Positions 46,180 to 55,294 of a stretch of DNA of 64,000 nt are shown here, one piece after another (the stretch's first letter is position 1; every line of letters starts with the position of its first letter). A program made the position numbers and the translations under genes. This stretch comes from Poseidonibacter antarcticus (GTDB lineage: Bacteria; Campylobacterota; Campylobacteria; Campylobacterales; Arcobacteraceae): contig NZ_RCWF01000004.1 in NCBI RefSeq assembly GCF_003667345.1, positions 1 to 64,000 of the forward strand, read 5' to 3'. Under the pieces are notes generated by a model, which had not been told where the DNA came from, ran no database searches, and saw only the letters and a list, made by a program, of their open reading frames with translations.

Positions 46180-47676
46180 CTAAAAGAATCCTAATGCATC
46201 TTTTGAGTAAGAAGTTAAAATATTTTTAGTATGTCTATATGCATTTAATACCATCATATGAGTTTCTTTACCGATACCTGATTTTTTATATCCACCAAAT
46301 GATGCATGTGATGGGTATAAGTGGTAACAATTTACCCAAACTCTACCAGCTTCAAGTCCTCTTGAAATGTTATGTAATTGATGAGCATCTCTTGACCATA
46401 CACCTGAACCTAATCCGTAGATAGTATCATTTGCAATTTCCAATGCTTCTGCTTCATCTTTAAATGTAGTAACAGCTAAAACAGGTCCAAAGATTTCTTC
46501 TTGGAAGATTCTCATTTTATTATGACCTTTGAAGATTGTTGGTTGAATGTAGTTTCCATTAGGGAAAGTTTTATTATCATAAGCATCTCCACCAATTAAA
46601 CATTCAGCACCTTCTTCTTTACCAATTTTGATATAAGAAAGAATTTTCTCTTTTTGAGAAACAGAACATTGAGCTCCCATTTTAGTTGCAGGATCCAATG
46701 GATTTTCTTGAGTAATAGCTTTTACTCTTTCTAATACTCTAGCCATAAATGGTTCATAAATTGATTCTTGAATTAATGCTCTTGAAGGACAAGAACAAAC
46801 TTCACCTGAGTTAAATGCGAATAACACTAAACCTTCAATAGCTTTGTCAAAGAATTCATCATCTTTATCCATAATTGATTCCATAAAGATATTTGGTGAT
46901 TTTCCACCAAGTTCAAGTGTAGAAGGAATAATATTTTCTGTAGCATATTGCATAATCATTTGACCAGTTGAAGTTTCACCTGTAAATGCAACTTTTCTAA
47001 CTAATGGATGAGTTGTAAGGAATTTACCGATTTTCCCACCAGAACCATTAACAATATTAATAACACCTTTTGGTAATATATCTTGAATTGCTTCCATCAT
47101 AATTAAAATAGCCATTGGAGTAGCAGATGCTGGTTTCATAACAACACAATTTCCAGCAGCTAATGCAGGTGCTAATTTCCATGCAGCCATTAATAATGGG
47201 AAGTTCCAAGGAATAATTTGAGCAACAACACCTAATGGTTCATGAATTTCTTCAGATACAGTAGTATTATCTAAATCACTAGTTGTACCAGTTTCCCCTC
47301 TAATTACTGAAGCAAAATATCTAAAGTGATCTACAACTAAAGGTAAATCAGCATTTAAAGTTTCTCTAACAGCTTTACCATTATCTAAAGTTTCTGCAAC
47401 GGCAATATTTTCTAAGTTAGCTTCTATTGCATCAGCAATTTTATTTAATAATGTACTTCTTTCAACTATAGTAGTCTTTTTAAATTCTTGGAATGCTTTG
47501 TCAGCAGCAAGTACAGCAGATTCTACATCTTTTTCATTTGATCTAGGAACACTTGTTAAAAATTCTCCATCAACTGGTGAAATATTATCAATATATTCTC
47601 CACTTAGAGGCGCTACCCATTCTCCACCGATAAAGTTTTCAAATTGTTTTTTAAATTCTGGTCTAGTATATGCCAT
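46180..47676 (-). CDS. NAD-dependent aldehyde dehydrogenase (ExaC/AldB type)
   Basis: Oxidises acetaldehyde and similar aldehydes to acids. 498 residues, complete. Catalytic Glu in TLELGGKSPN, catalytic Cys in FNSGEVCSCPSRALIQ (EVCSCPS is typical of the AldB/ExaC subgroup), cofactor motif FTGETSTG. Cytosolic. It probably takes the product of the PQQ alcohol dehydrogenases 11 kb away; the promoter carries four direct repeats that also occur at the promoters of those genes. Confidence 0.93.
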   Translation of the reverse strand: MAYTRPEFKKQFENFIGGEWVAPLSGEYIDNISPVDGEFLTSVPRSNEKDVESAVLAADKAFQEFKKTTIVERSTLLNKIADAIEANLENIAVAETLDNGKAVRETLNADLPLVVDHFRYFASVIRGETGTTSDLDNTTVSEEIHEPLGVVAQIIPWNFPLLMAAWKLAPALAAGNCVVMKPASATPMAILIMMEAIQDILPKGVINIVNGSGGKIGKFLTTHPLVRKVAFTGETSTGQMIMQYATENIIPSTLELGGKSPNIFMESIMDKDDEFFDKAIEGLVLFAFNSGEVCSCPSRALIQESIYEPFMARVLERVKAITQENPLDPATKMGAQCSVSQKEKILSYIKIGKEEGAECLIGGDAYDNKTFPNGNYIQPTIFKGHNKMRIFQEEIFGPVLAVTTFKDEAEALEIANDTIYGLGSGVWSRDAHQLHNISRGLEAGRVWVNCYHLYPSHASFGGYKKSGIGKETHMMVLNAYRHTKNILTSYSKDALGFF

Positions 47677-47750
47677 TTTTTTTCCTTTTAATTTATTAGT
47701 TTATAAAAACATATCCCTTATATAAGAGCTGATGTTTTTTGCTTAATGAA

Positions 47751-47804
47751 ATTCTACTCCATTAAAATAGCATAATTATAGCTCAAATATAGCATGAGTA
47801 TAGC
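47751..47804 (-). promoter_or_regulatory. Promoter of aldehyde dehydrogenase with four phased 5-bp repeats
   Basis: Read on the minus strand, GCTAT occurs four times with exact 11-bp period (47800-47804, 47789-47793, 47778-47782, 47767-47771). Exactly 10 bp later comes TAGAAT (47756-47751), a -10 hexamer. The repeats take the place of a -35 box. The same GCTA(A/T)-N6-GCTAT-N10-(-10) order occurs at 60343-60374 and 61907-61938. This is the footprint geometry of OmpR/PhoB-type activators. Confidence 0.75.
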
Positions 47805-47895
47805 GATACTTTTTTTTCTTGACATTTCCCTTATTTAGGTGCTTGAAGAAGAGTTTTTTTCTTTTAAATTTTTAATTTATATGATACAATATTTT

Positions 47896-49812
47896 ATGAA
47901 AACATTTAATTATACGTATACAAAAGAACCTCTTGATGATTTAATTAATTTTTCTTTAATAAAAAAAGAGAAAAATATACTAATTCAAATCTTTTGTGGA
48001 CATACAAAAGAAATTATGCAAGAAATAGTTACTAAACTATTAGAAGAGCTACCTCAAGCTATTTGTATTGGTTCATCAACAGATGGAGAAATTAATAATA
48101 GTAAAATCACTACATGTAATACTGTTATCTCTTTTTCTATTTTTGAAAATACTACTTTAAAAACAACTTATGTAAGAAAAAAAGACTCTTTCCAAAATGG
48201 AATTTCTATTGCTAAAGAATTATTCACAAAAGATACAAAATTACTTATATCTTTTAGTGATGGAGATAGAATGAATGGCGAAGCTTTTTTAAAAGGTATT
48301 CAATCTGTAAATGATAATATTATTGTTGCAGGAGGAATGGCTGGTGATAATGCAAACTTTACACAAACATTTGTATCTTCTCAAAATAAAATTATTACAA
48401 AAGGTGCAGTAGCAGTTGCCTTAGACTCTAAAACATTAAAAGTTTGTAATGCATATAACTTTAATTGGTCGCCAATTGGAATTGAACATACTATTGATAA
48501 AGTAGAAGCTAATAGAGTTTATGAAATTTCAGGAATGAAACCTTTAGATTTTTATGAAAAATATTTAGGTGAATATGTAGCAAAAGCTCTTCCAGCTACA
48601 GGAATTGAATTTCCTTTAATTGTAAAAAGGAATGGTTTACCTATTGCTAGAGCTGTAATAAATAAACATAAAGATGGTAGTCTTAGTTTTGCTGGAAATT
48701 TATATGAGGGTGATGTTGTAAAACTAGGATTTGGTAATGTTGAACTTATTATGAATAATCCTTTAGAATCTTTATTTGATACTTGTAATATAAAAAATAC
48801 ACAATCTTTTTTTATTTATTCATGTATGGCAAGAAGACGATATATGCCAAGTATGGTAGATATTGAGATAAAACCTTTTTCTCAAATTGCTCCAACTTCT
48901 GGTTTTTTTACTTATGGAGAGTTTTACCATAATAAGGGGAATAATGAATTATTAAATCAAACACTTACTATTGTAGCATTAAGTGAAGTTGAGAATAATG
49001 ATTATAATCTTAAAACATCATGTGAACTTGAAAAATCTACACAAGCAATTTCAGAACACGCAAGAAGCTTACAAGCGTTAACACATTTAATACAACAATC
49101 ATCAAAAGATTATAGTGAACAATCACAAGAATTAGAAGAAGGCAAAAAATATGTACAAAATCTTCTTGATTCTCAAAAACAGTTTTTAAAATATGCTGTT
49201 CACGAAACAAATACGCCATTATCAATTATAATGGGAAATGTTGAAATGTATGAAATGGAGAATGGCAAAAATAAATATATGTCAAATATAGAAGTTGCTA
49301 TGAAAAACATATCTAGTATATATGATGACTTAAGTTATTTGATTAAGAAAAATCAAGTAAATGAAGCAACACATCAAATAAATTTAGTTGATTTTGTAAG
49401 ATCAAGAATTGATTTTTTCTCACAATCTGCTATTAAATTTAAATCAAAATTTGAATTTTCATCACAAAGAGAAATTATTATATTAAATTTTAATGAAATA
49501 AAACTGCAAAGAATAGTAGATAATAATCTTACTAATGCAATTAAATATTCATTACCAAATGAGCTAATACGAGTTAAAATGAATGTTATAAATAAAGAAT
49601 GTCATTTAATAATAGAGAGTAAATCTAAACAAATATTAGATCAACAAAAAATATTTGAAGAATATTATAGAGAACAAATAAATGACCAAGAAGGCTTTGG
49701 TCTTGGATTAAACTTAGTAAAACGTATTTGTAGTGAAGAAAATGTAGGTATACAATTAGAATCAGGTATAAATTGGGCCTCATTTACATATATATTTAAG
49801 GAAATAAAATGA
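47896..49812 (+). CDS. FIST-domain sensor histidine kinase
   Basis: About 638 residues. The N-terminal half is a FIST domain (CIGSSTDGEI and VAGGMAGDNA in FIST_N; FFIYSCMARRRYM in FIST_C), a soluble small-ligand sensor. No membrane helix is seen, so the kinase is cytosolic. A short coiled coil leads to the HisKA motif AVHETNTPLS (His about 436) and a catalytic domain (DNNLTNAIKYS, GFGLGLNLVK). It overlaps the response regulator gene by 4 bp. The ATG at 47896 is chosen as start of the conserved part; an ATG at 47881 is possible. It diverges from the aldehyde dehydrogenase gene, pointing to sensing of an alcohol/aldehyde-related signal (inference). Confidence 0.85.
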   Translation: MKTFNYTYTKEPLDDLINFSLIKKEKNILIQIFCGHTKEIMQEIVTKLLEELPQAICIGSSTDGEINNSKITTCNTVISFSIFENTTLKTTYVRKKDSFQNGISIAKELFTKDTKLLISFSDGDRMNGEAFLKGIQSVNDNIIVAGGMAGDNANFTQTFVSSQNKIITKGAVAVALDSKTLKVCNAYNFNWSPIGIEHTIDKVEANRVYEISGMKPLDFYEKYLGEYVAKALPATGIEFPLIVKRNGLPIARAVINKHKDGSLSFAGNLYEGDVVKLGFGNVELIMNNPLESLFDTCNIKNTQSFFIYSCMARRRYMPSMVDIEIKPFSQIAPTSGFFTYGEFYHNKGNNELLNQTLTIVALSEVENNDYNLKTSCELEKSTQAISEHARSLQALTHLIQQSSKDYSEQSQELEEGKKYVQNLLDSQKQFLKYAVHETNTPLSIIMGNVEMYEMENGKNKYMSNIEVAMKNISSIYDDLSYLIKKNQVNEATHQINLVDFVRSRIDFFSQSAIKFKSKFEFSSQREIIILNFNEIKLQRIVDNNLTNAIKYSLPNELIRVKMNVINKECHLIIESKSKQILDQQKIFEEYYREQINDQEGFGLGLNLVKRICSEENVGIQLESGINWASFTYIFKEIK

Positions 49813-50468
49813 AAATATTACTATTAGAAGATGATGCAATGTTAAATGAAATGATAGGTGAATATTTAACATCAACAGGACATGTAGTAAGAAGTACTAG
49901 TACAGGAAGAGATTGTTTACAAATATTAGATAATGAAAAATTTGATTTATTAATCCTAGATATTAATTTACCAGATATAAATGGATTTACAATATTAGAA
50001 ACATTACACGATCAAAAAAGAGTTATACCAACTATATATATATCTGCATTAATTGAAATAGAAGACATTTCAAGAGCTTTTGATATTGGTTGCCATGATT
50101 ATTTGAAAAAACCTTTTCATTTAAAAGAATTAACTATTAGAATAAATAAAATTTTAAAAACAACTATTGTTCCTCAAAGACATAAACGATTATCAAAAAA
50201 CTATAGCTATGATAGTGAGACTATGACTTTATTATTTAACAATGAACCTCATATTTTACCAAAAAGACAAATACAAATTATAGAACTACTAGCTCATAAT
50301 AGAAGCTTAGTAGTTCAATATGATATGTTTAGAAACTATGTATGGAATGATGATTTTATTGATAATGCTACTATACGAGCTGAAGTAAATAGAGTTAAAA
50401 AAGTTTTAAAAGAAGATTTTATTAAAAATATCAGAGGAAGTGGTTATATGGTGGAAAGACCAAATTAG
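49809..50468 (+). CDS. OmpR-family response regulator
   Basis: A 219-residue regulator with an N-terminal receiver (phospho-acceptor Asp51 in LLILDINLPD, Lys in DYLKKPF) and a C-terminal winged helix (RQIQIIELLAHN, ATIRAEVNRVKKVL, IRGSGYMV). It partners the FIST kinase, with which it overlaps. OmpR-family proteins bind direct repeats about 11 bp apart, and four such repeats lie upstream of the kinase gene; it is the best local candidate for their binder. Confidence 0.92.
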   Translation: MKILLLEDDAMLNEMIGEYLTSTGHVVRSTSTGRDCLQILDNEKFDLLILDINLPDINGFTILETLHDQKRVIPTIYISALIEIEDISRAFDIGCHDYLKKPFHLKELTIRINKILKTTIVPQRHKRLSKNYSYDSETMTLLFNNEPHILPKRQIQIIELLAHNRSLVVQYDMFRNYVWNDDFIDNATIRAEVNRVKKVLKEDFIKNIRGSGYMVERPN

Positions 50469-50474
50469 GTCTTT

Positions 50475-52022
50475 TTAACACTCTTCCCACTCAAACTTAG
50501 AAATATTTTTATCAAGAGAATTAAATTCAATTCCTATAAGATAAATATCTTTATTATGATTAAGGTATTTTGTTGCATATTTTTTATCTTTAATCTGCTC
50601 TAATGCATTTTCTTTACCATCTACTTTAAACTCAATTATAAAAATTGCATTATCCATAATAATAGTTAAATCAATTCTTCCTTTACTTGTTACATCTTCG
50701 CCTATGATATTTAAGCCTAGAGATTGTAGGTAAACATATATTACACTTGCGTAAAAACCTTCGTATTGAGATATATTATTTTTTGCGTAATTGTTATATG
50801 GTATTGATGAAAATATTGATATTAGAGATTCTTTGAAGTTTTGTATATTTTTATCTTCTAATGCTTCATAAATATTATCTTGTGTATTAATTCTAGTAGT
50901 TATATTACTAGAAACAAAATAATCTATAATATAATCACTTAAAGAAAGTCTTACTTCCTTATTTGGAACTTTAAGATAATACCAAAATCCTCCTCTTGGT
51001 TTTTCCACTACTTTATCAATAGTCAAATATCCACTTTGATATAAAATCACTTCTAAATCTAGGTTTTCTATATCAAAGCTATTTAGCAATTTTTCATCTA
51101 CTTTTAGATTTGAAAGATTTGGTAAGAAATAATTTTGTTCTTTGATTAATTTCATTAAAAATGTTGGTGTTCCAGTTTCAAACCAGTAGTTACTATATTT
51201 GTGTTTCTTTGCAATAAATAATAATATATCAAAAGGATTATACATATCACTTTTTAGGAAGTTATAGCCATTGTACCAAGTCTTTAGCATTTGCATATCT
51301 ACACCTTTTAAATATGCTTTGAATGTTGTTTCTACATCATTTTGAGAGTATCCACAAATATCTCCATAATCTTCATCAAGACTAATATCTACTATATTGT
51401 TTAATCCACTAAATAATGACGTTTTAGTAAACTTGCTTACACCTGTTAAAAATGCAAATCGTAAAAACTCATCACTTCCTTTTATAACACTATATAAATC
51501 AAGTAGTCTATTTCTTATGTCTTTTGCAAGTTCTGGATTTTCTATATTATCTAAGATTGGTTTATCATATTCATCTACTAAAATCACTACTTTTTGTTTA
51601 TACTTTTCATTTGCTTTTATTATTAATTCTCTAAAGCATCCTGATACACTACCTTTTTCTTCACATTCTATATTTAAGTTCTTTTGATTTTCTTTTAATG
51701 TACGAATAATAGCTTCATTTATTTCTTCTTTACTCTTACATTTACCATTTGCAAAGTTAATATGAATAACAGGATAACTTACCTTCCAATTCCATTGATT
51801 TTCTATTGCTAAGTCTTTAAAGTATTCTTTTTTTGCTTCAAAGATGTTTCTTAAGGTATCTAAAAAAAGGCTTTTCCCAAATCGTCTTGGTCTTGATAAA
51901 AAGATATATTTATAGTTATCTATTAAATCAAATGCTATTTGTGTTTTATCAATATATACATAATTATCTTCTCTTATTTCACTAAATGTTTGTATCCCTA
52001 TTGGTAATTTTTTCAATTTCAT
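50475..52022 (-). CDS. AAA-ATPase-like protein with C-terminal PD-(D/E)XK nuclease domain
   Basis: A 515-residue protein of the 'predicted AAA-ATPase' (DUF1703-type) family. P-loop SRPRRFGKSLFLD near residue 47, Walker B VVILVDEYDKPI, and a C-terminal nuclease-like fold (GRIDLTIIMDNAIFIIEFK, with Asp and E-x-K). The family is widespread, often in multiple copies, and its biological role is unknown. Single transcription unit convergent with the response regulator gene. Confidence 0.85.
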   Translation of the reverse strand: MKLKKLPIGIQTFSEIREDNYVYIDKTQIAFDLIDNYKYIFLSRPRRFGKSLFLDTLRNIFEAKKEYFKDLAIENQWNWKVSYPVIHINFANGKCKSKEEINEAIIRTLKENQKNLNIECEEKGSVSGCFRELIIKANEKYKQKVVILVDEYDKPILDNIENPELAKDIRNRLLDLYSVIKGSDEFLRFAFLTGVSKFTKTSLFSGLNNIVDISLDEDYGDICGYSQNDVETTFKAYLKGVDMQMLKTWYNGYNFLKSDMYNPFDILLFIAKKHKYSNYWFETGTPTFLMKLIKEQNYFLPNLSNLKVDEKLLNSFDIENLDLEVILYQSGYLTIDKVVEKPRGGFWYYLKVPNKEVRLSLSDYIIDYFVSSNITTRINTQDNIYEALEDKNIQNFKESLISIFSSIPYNNYAKNNISQYEGFYASVIYVYLQSLGLNIIGEDVTSKGRIDLTIIMDNAIFIIEFKVDGKENALEQIKDKKYATKYLNHNKDIYLIGIEFNSLDKNISKFEWEEC

Positions 52023-52078
52023 TTATAGCCCTTTATATTATGCTTTACTTATTTATATTGTATCTATCTTTCATTTGT

Positions 52079-52954
52079 TTAAAAATTAATAGAAACATAA
52101 AAACTAATATCAAAATCATCTTCTTTATTTAGATAATTATTCTTTTTATATACAGTATATGATGGTTTTGTAGTTGTTTCATATTCACTATTTGGAAGCC
52201 ATTCGTGATAAACCCAATGTATGAATTTTAACACATCTCCTTTTTTTCCTTGTAAATCAAACTTTGCATAAACACCTGCTGCTATATTAAAACTAGGAAG
52301 TCTATTGCTTGTTATTATTTCACTTTCATCTGGGACGATACAAGCTATATATTGACATTCATTTAATGGTGTGATTGTTGGATTATCATGAAATAATGCT
52401 ATTTGCTTATATGAATGAATATCATTTGTTAAAACCCAAGTTTGAAGCTTTTGCCACGTTTGTTTAATATTTAAATTATAACCTCTATTTCTAATATAAA
52501 AACTTTTCATAGCAGGCATTTTTACTATCTCTGGGCTTATATTTGAAAAATCTGCTGTTGATTTTTTTGCTATTTCCGATTGCTCTAAAATTTTATTTGA
52601 ATAATCTTTATAACCACCATTTCTCCACTGTTTTGGTGTTTGTTCAAATCGTTCTTTAAAAATCTTTATAAAAGATGATTGAGATGAATATCCGCACATA
52701 TTAGCAATATTTGAGATTGTTGAGTATTTATTTGTCAAAAGTAGATTTGATGCTTTTTGTAATCTAATTGATTTTATATTTTCATATATATTTATTCCAA
52801 ATATCTCTTTGAAAATACGATGCATATGAAATTTACTCACACCTAAATCAATACTAAGTTCTTCTATATCAATATTTATTTCAATATGTGTATATATATA
52901 ATATAAAATATTGTTAGCTATTTTTGTTCTTTTTTCTAGAGTTTCTTTTTTCAT
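52079..52954 (-). CDS. AraC-family regulator with GyrI-like effector domain
   Basis: 291 residues. The N-terminal double helix-turn-helix of the AraC/XylS type (about 10-110; LSIDLGVSKFHMHRIFKE, ANMCGYSSQSSFIKIFKE) is followed by a GyrI/Rob-like small-molecule binding domain (about 135-291). Regulators of this build respond to hydrophobic compounds or drugs. Divergent from the biotin carboxylase gene, so it may control it. Confidence 0.88.
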   Translation of the reverse strand: MKKETLEKRTKIANNILYYIYTHIEINIDIEELSIDLGVSKFHMHRIFKEIFGINIYENIKSIRLQKASNLLLTNKYSTISNIANMCGYSSQSSFIKIFKERFEQTPKQWRNGGYKDYSNKILEQSEIAKKSTADFSNISPEIVKMPAMKSFYIRNRGYNLNIKQTWQKLQTWVLTNDIHSYKQIALFHDNPTITPLNECQYIACIVPDESEIITSNRLPSFNIAAGVYAKFDLQGKKGDVLKFIHWVYHEWLPNSEYETTTKPSYTVYKKNNYLNKEDDFDISFYVSINF

Positions 52955-53079
52955 AAATATATATTAGCATAATTAAAGTATTAAATTAGCACAAATGAAC
53001 AATTTTAGAAGCAATAAGAAAGAAGAACTAATTTAAATAAAACAATACAATAATATCATAACTTAAAAGGATGAATATA

Positions 53080-54525
53080 ATGAAAATTAAAAAAGTTTTA
53101 GTAGCCAATAGAGGGGAAATTGCTTTAAGAATCATTAGAGCATGTAAAGAATTAGATATTAAGTCTGTTGCAATTTTTTCAGAAGTTGATGTAGAGGGTC
53201 TTTGGGTTAGAAAAGCTGATGAGTGTTATCCATTAGTTGGAAATCCTATTGAAGCATACTTAAACTATGATCGAATTATAGATTTAGCAAAAAAAGCTAA
53301 TTGTGATGCTATTCATCCTGGATATGGTTTTTTATCTGAAAGTGCTGAATTTGCTCAAGCTTGTGATAAAGCAGGTGTAATTTTTATAGGTCCAAAAGCT
53401 GAACATATAGCACTTTTTGGGGATAAAATGGCTTCAAAAGAAGCTATGAAAGGTATTGGAGTTCCAGTTCTTGAAGGTATAAATACTCCTGTAACAAATA
53501 TCAAAGAAGGTGAAAAGATTTCAAGAGAAATTGGTTTTCCTGTTATTATCAAAGCTGCTTTTGGTGGTGGTGGTAAGGGTATGAGAATAGTAAGAGAAGA
53601 AAAAGATTTCAAAGAAATGTTTGAAGCAGCTACAGATGAAGCCAAAAAGTTCTTTGGAAAAGGTGATGCTTTTATTGAAAAGTTTGTTGAAAACCCAAGA
53701 CATATTGAAGTTCAAGTAATTGCAGATAAATATGGAAATGTTCTTCACTTAGGTGAAAGAGATTGTTCTATTCAAAGAAAACACCAAAAAGTAATCGAAA
53801 TTGCTCCAAGTCCAAGACTTAACGAAAAAGTAAGAAGAGAATTATATAGGGTTTCAACAAAAGCAATGTTCAAATTAGGATATGAGAGCGTTGGAACTAT
53901 TGAATTTTTGGTTGATAAAGATGACAATATTTATTTTATTGAAATGAATACAAGAGTTCAAGTTGAGCATCCAGTAACTGAGATTATTTCAGGAATTGAT
54001 ATTATTCAAAGAATGATAGAAATAGCAGAAGGTGATAAACTACAATTTTTACAAGAAGAAATAAAATTTAGAGGTTATGCAATTGAGTTTAGAATTAATG
54101 CTGAAGATCCTAAGAAAAAATTTATGCCATCATCTGGAACAGTAGAAAAATACCTAACACCAGGAGGTCCAGGAGTTAGAATAGATACTAGTATTTATAC
54201 TGGATATAAAATCCCTGCGAACTATGACTCAATGATTGGAAAACTAATTGTTTGGGGATTAGACTGGGAAGGAACAGTAAGAAAAGCTAGACGAGCATTA
54301 GATGAGTTTTATATCCAAGGACTTCCTACAAATATTCCTTTACATAGAGAAATTGTAAGAGATATTGACTTTATAGAGGGGAATATTGATACAAGTTATC
54401 TTGAAAAAAAATTAGATAAATTTAATATGGATGCAATAAATCATATTGAAGAAGAAGAAAAAAAAATGAAAAATATAACTCAATTACTTAAAAGTATAAA
54501 AGAAAAAAACGTTAGCGTAAGGTAA
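53080..54525 (+). CDS. Biotin carboxylase (AccC / PycA type)
   Basis: ATP-dependent carboxylation of biotin on a carrier protein. About 481 residues, 35 more than a plain AccC. Motifs: VLVANRGEIALRI at the start, the glycine loop AFGGGGKGMRIV, ERDCSIQRKHQK, EMNTRVQVEHPVTE. The sequence FIEGNIDTSYLE near the C-terminus is reminiscent of the A subunit of two-subunit pyruvate carboxylase, but no B subunit or carrier protein is next to it, so the symbol is left open. The start at 53080 has AAAAGG 9 nt upstream. Confidence 0.88.
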   Translation: MKIKKVLVANRGEIALRIIRACKELDIKSVAIFSEVDVEGLWVRKADECYPLVGNPIEAYLNYDRIIDLAKKANCDAIHPGYGFLSESAEFAQACDKAGVIFIGPKAEHIALFGDKMASKEAMKGIGVPVLEGINTPVTNIKEGEKISREIGFPVIIKAAFGGGGKGMRIVREEKDFKEMFEAATDEAKKFFGKGDAFIEKFVENPRHIEVQVIADKYGNVLHLGERDCSIQRKHQKVIEIAPSPRLNEKVRRELYRVSTKAMFKLGYESVGTIEFLVDKDDNIYFIEMNTRVQVEHPVTEIISGIDIIQRMIEIAEGDKLQFLQEEIKFRGYAIEFRINAEDPKKKFMPSSGTVEKYLTPGGPGVRIDTSIYTGYKIPANYDSMIGKLIVWGLDWEGTVRKARRALDEFYIQGLPTNIPLHREIVRDIDFIEGNIDTSYLEKKLDKFNMDAINHIEEEEKKMKNITQLLKSIKEKNVSVR

Positions 54526-54532
54526 TTATTTT

Positions 54533-55234
54533 ATGTTAGATAGGAATAATATGGATCAAAATAATCAATTTAAACTAGTATTAAAACAATGTGAATCAAT
54601 AAACTTACAGAAACTAAAAGTAGATACCCTACTTTTAGTTGTACATACATTATTAAGTGATTTTGATAGATTAGAATACACAGATCAATCAAACCCAATG
54701 CTTATAACAGCAAGTAAAAGTGACTTAGAATTAATAAATAAAAGTGTAGCTAACTTAAAAAATTATTTAGATAATAATATAATAAATAGAGATACACTAA
54801 TAAACTTATTTAATAACAAAAGCCAATCAGCCCTACATGGAAAAATTGTAAGAAGCTTAGAACCTATGAAAGTTTATTACAAATATATTACAGCAATTTT
54901 TTCTACAAAATTACAAAAAGGCTCTTTATGGATTCCAGAATTATTAGCCTTTAGCCTACTTTATAATTATAAAAAAGAGTATGGAAAATCTTTGATTTTA
55001 CATCCATTTGTAGATAACTTTCCAGTAGACACTATCCTAAGAATTTATAATAAAAATAATCTAGAACTGAAAAAAAATAGAAGCCAAGTAGAAAATGAAA
55101 ATGTATGGAAAGTCAAAACTAATATTGATGAAATGTACGATGTTTCAGAAATAATGGTGAAAAAATATCTAAACTATAACTTCAAAATAAACGAAAAAAG
55201 AGTATCAAAAACTAGAAGAAAAAAGAGAAAATAA
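54533..55234 (+). CDS. Hypothetical protein downstream of biotin carboxylase
   Basis: A 233-residue soluble protein, unrecognised. Leu/Asn/Lys-rich and largely helical, ending in a strongly basic tail (KRVSKTRRKKRK). Seven bases after the biotin carboxylase gene, so very likely co-transcribed. The basic tail suggests nucleic-acid or membrane-surface contact, but this is only a guess. An alternative start is 54551. Confidence 0.65.
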   Translation: MLDRNNMDQNNQFKLVLKQCESINLQKLKVDTLLLVVHTLLSDFDRLEYTDQSNPMLITASKSDLELINKSVANLKNYLDNNIINRDTLINLFNNKSQSALHGKIVRSLEPMKVYYKYITAIFSTKLQKGSLWIPELLAFSLLYNYKKEYGKSLILHPFVDNFPVDTILRIYNKNNLELKKNRSQVENENVWKVKTNIDEMYDVSEIMVKKYLNYNFKINEKRVSKTRRKKRK

Positions 55235-55252
55235 AATGCTTAAATATGCACA

Positions 55253-55285
55253 AAAAGCGGTGTACTTTTAAAAGTACACCACTTT
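55253..55285. terminator. Bidirectional terminator between convergent operons
   Basis: GGTGTACTTT (55259-55268) pairs with AAAGTACACC (55271-55280), with an A-rich 5' side and CTTTT 3' side. It ends both the biotin carboxylase transcript and the pqq operon. Confidence 0.8.
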
Positions 55286-55294
55286 TCTAATTTC

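Noticed and set aside
52964-52990. Two TTAGC boxes 22 bp apart between the AraC and biotin carboxylase genes, similar to the regulon repeats
   Set aside because: The middle unit is missing, and no -10 hexamer lies 10 bp away in either direction, so the full architecture is not met.
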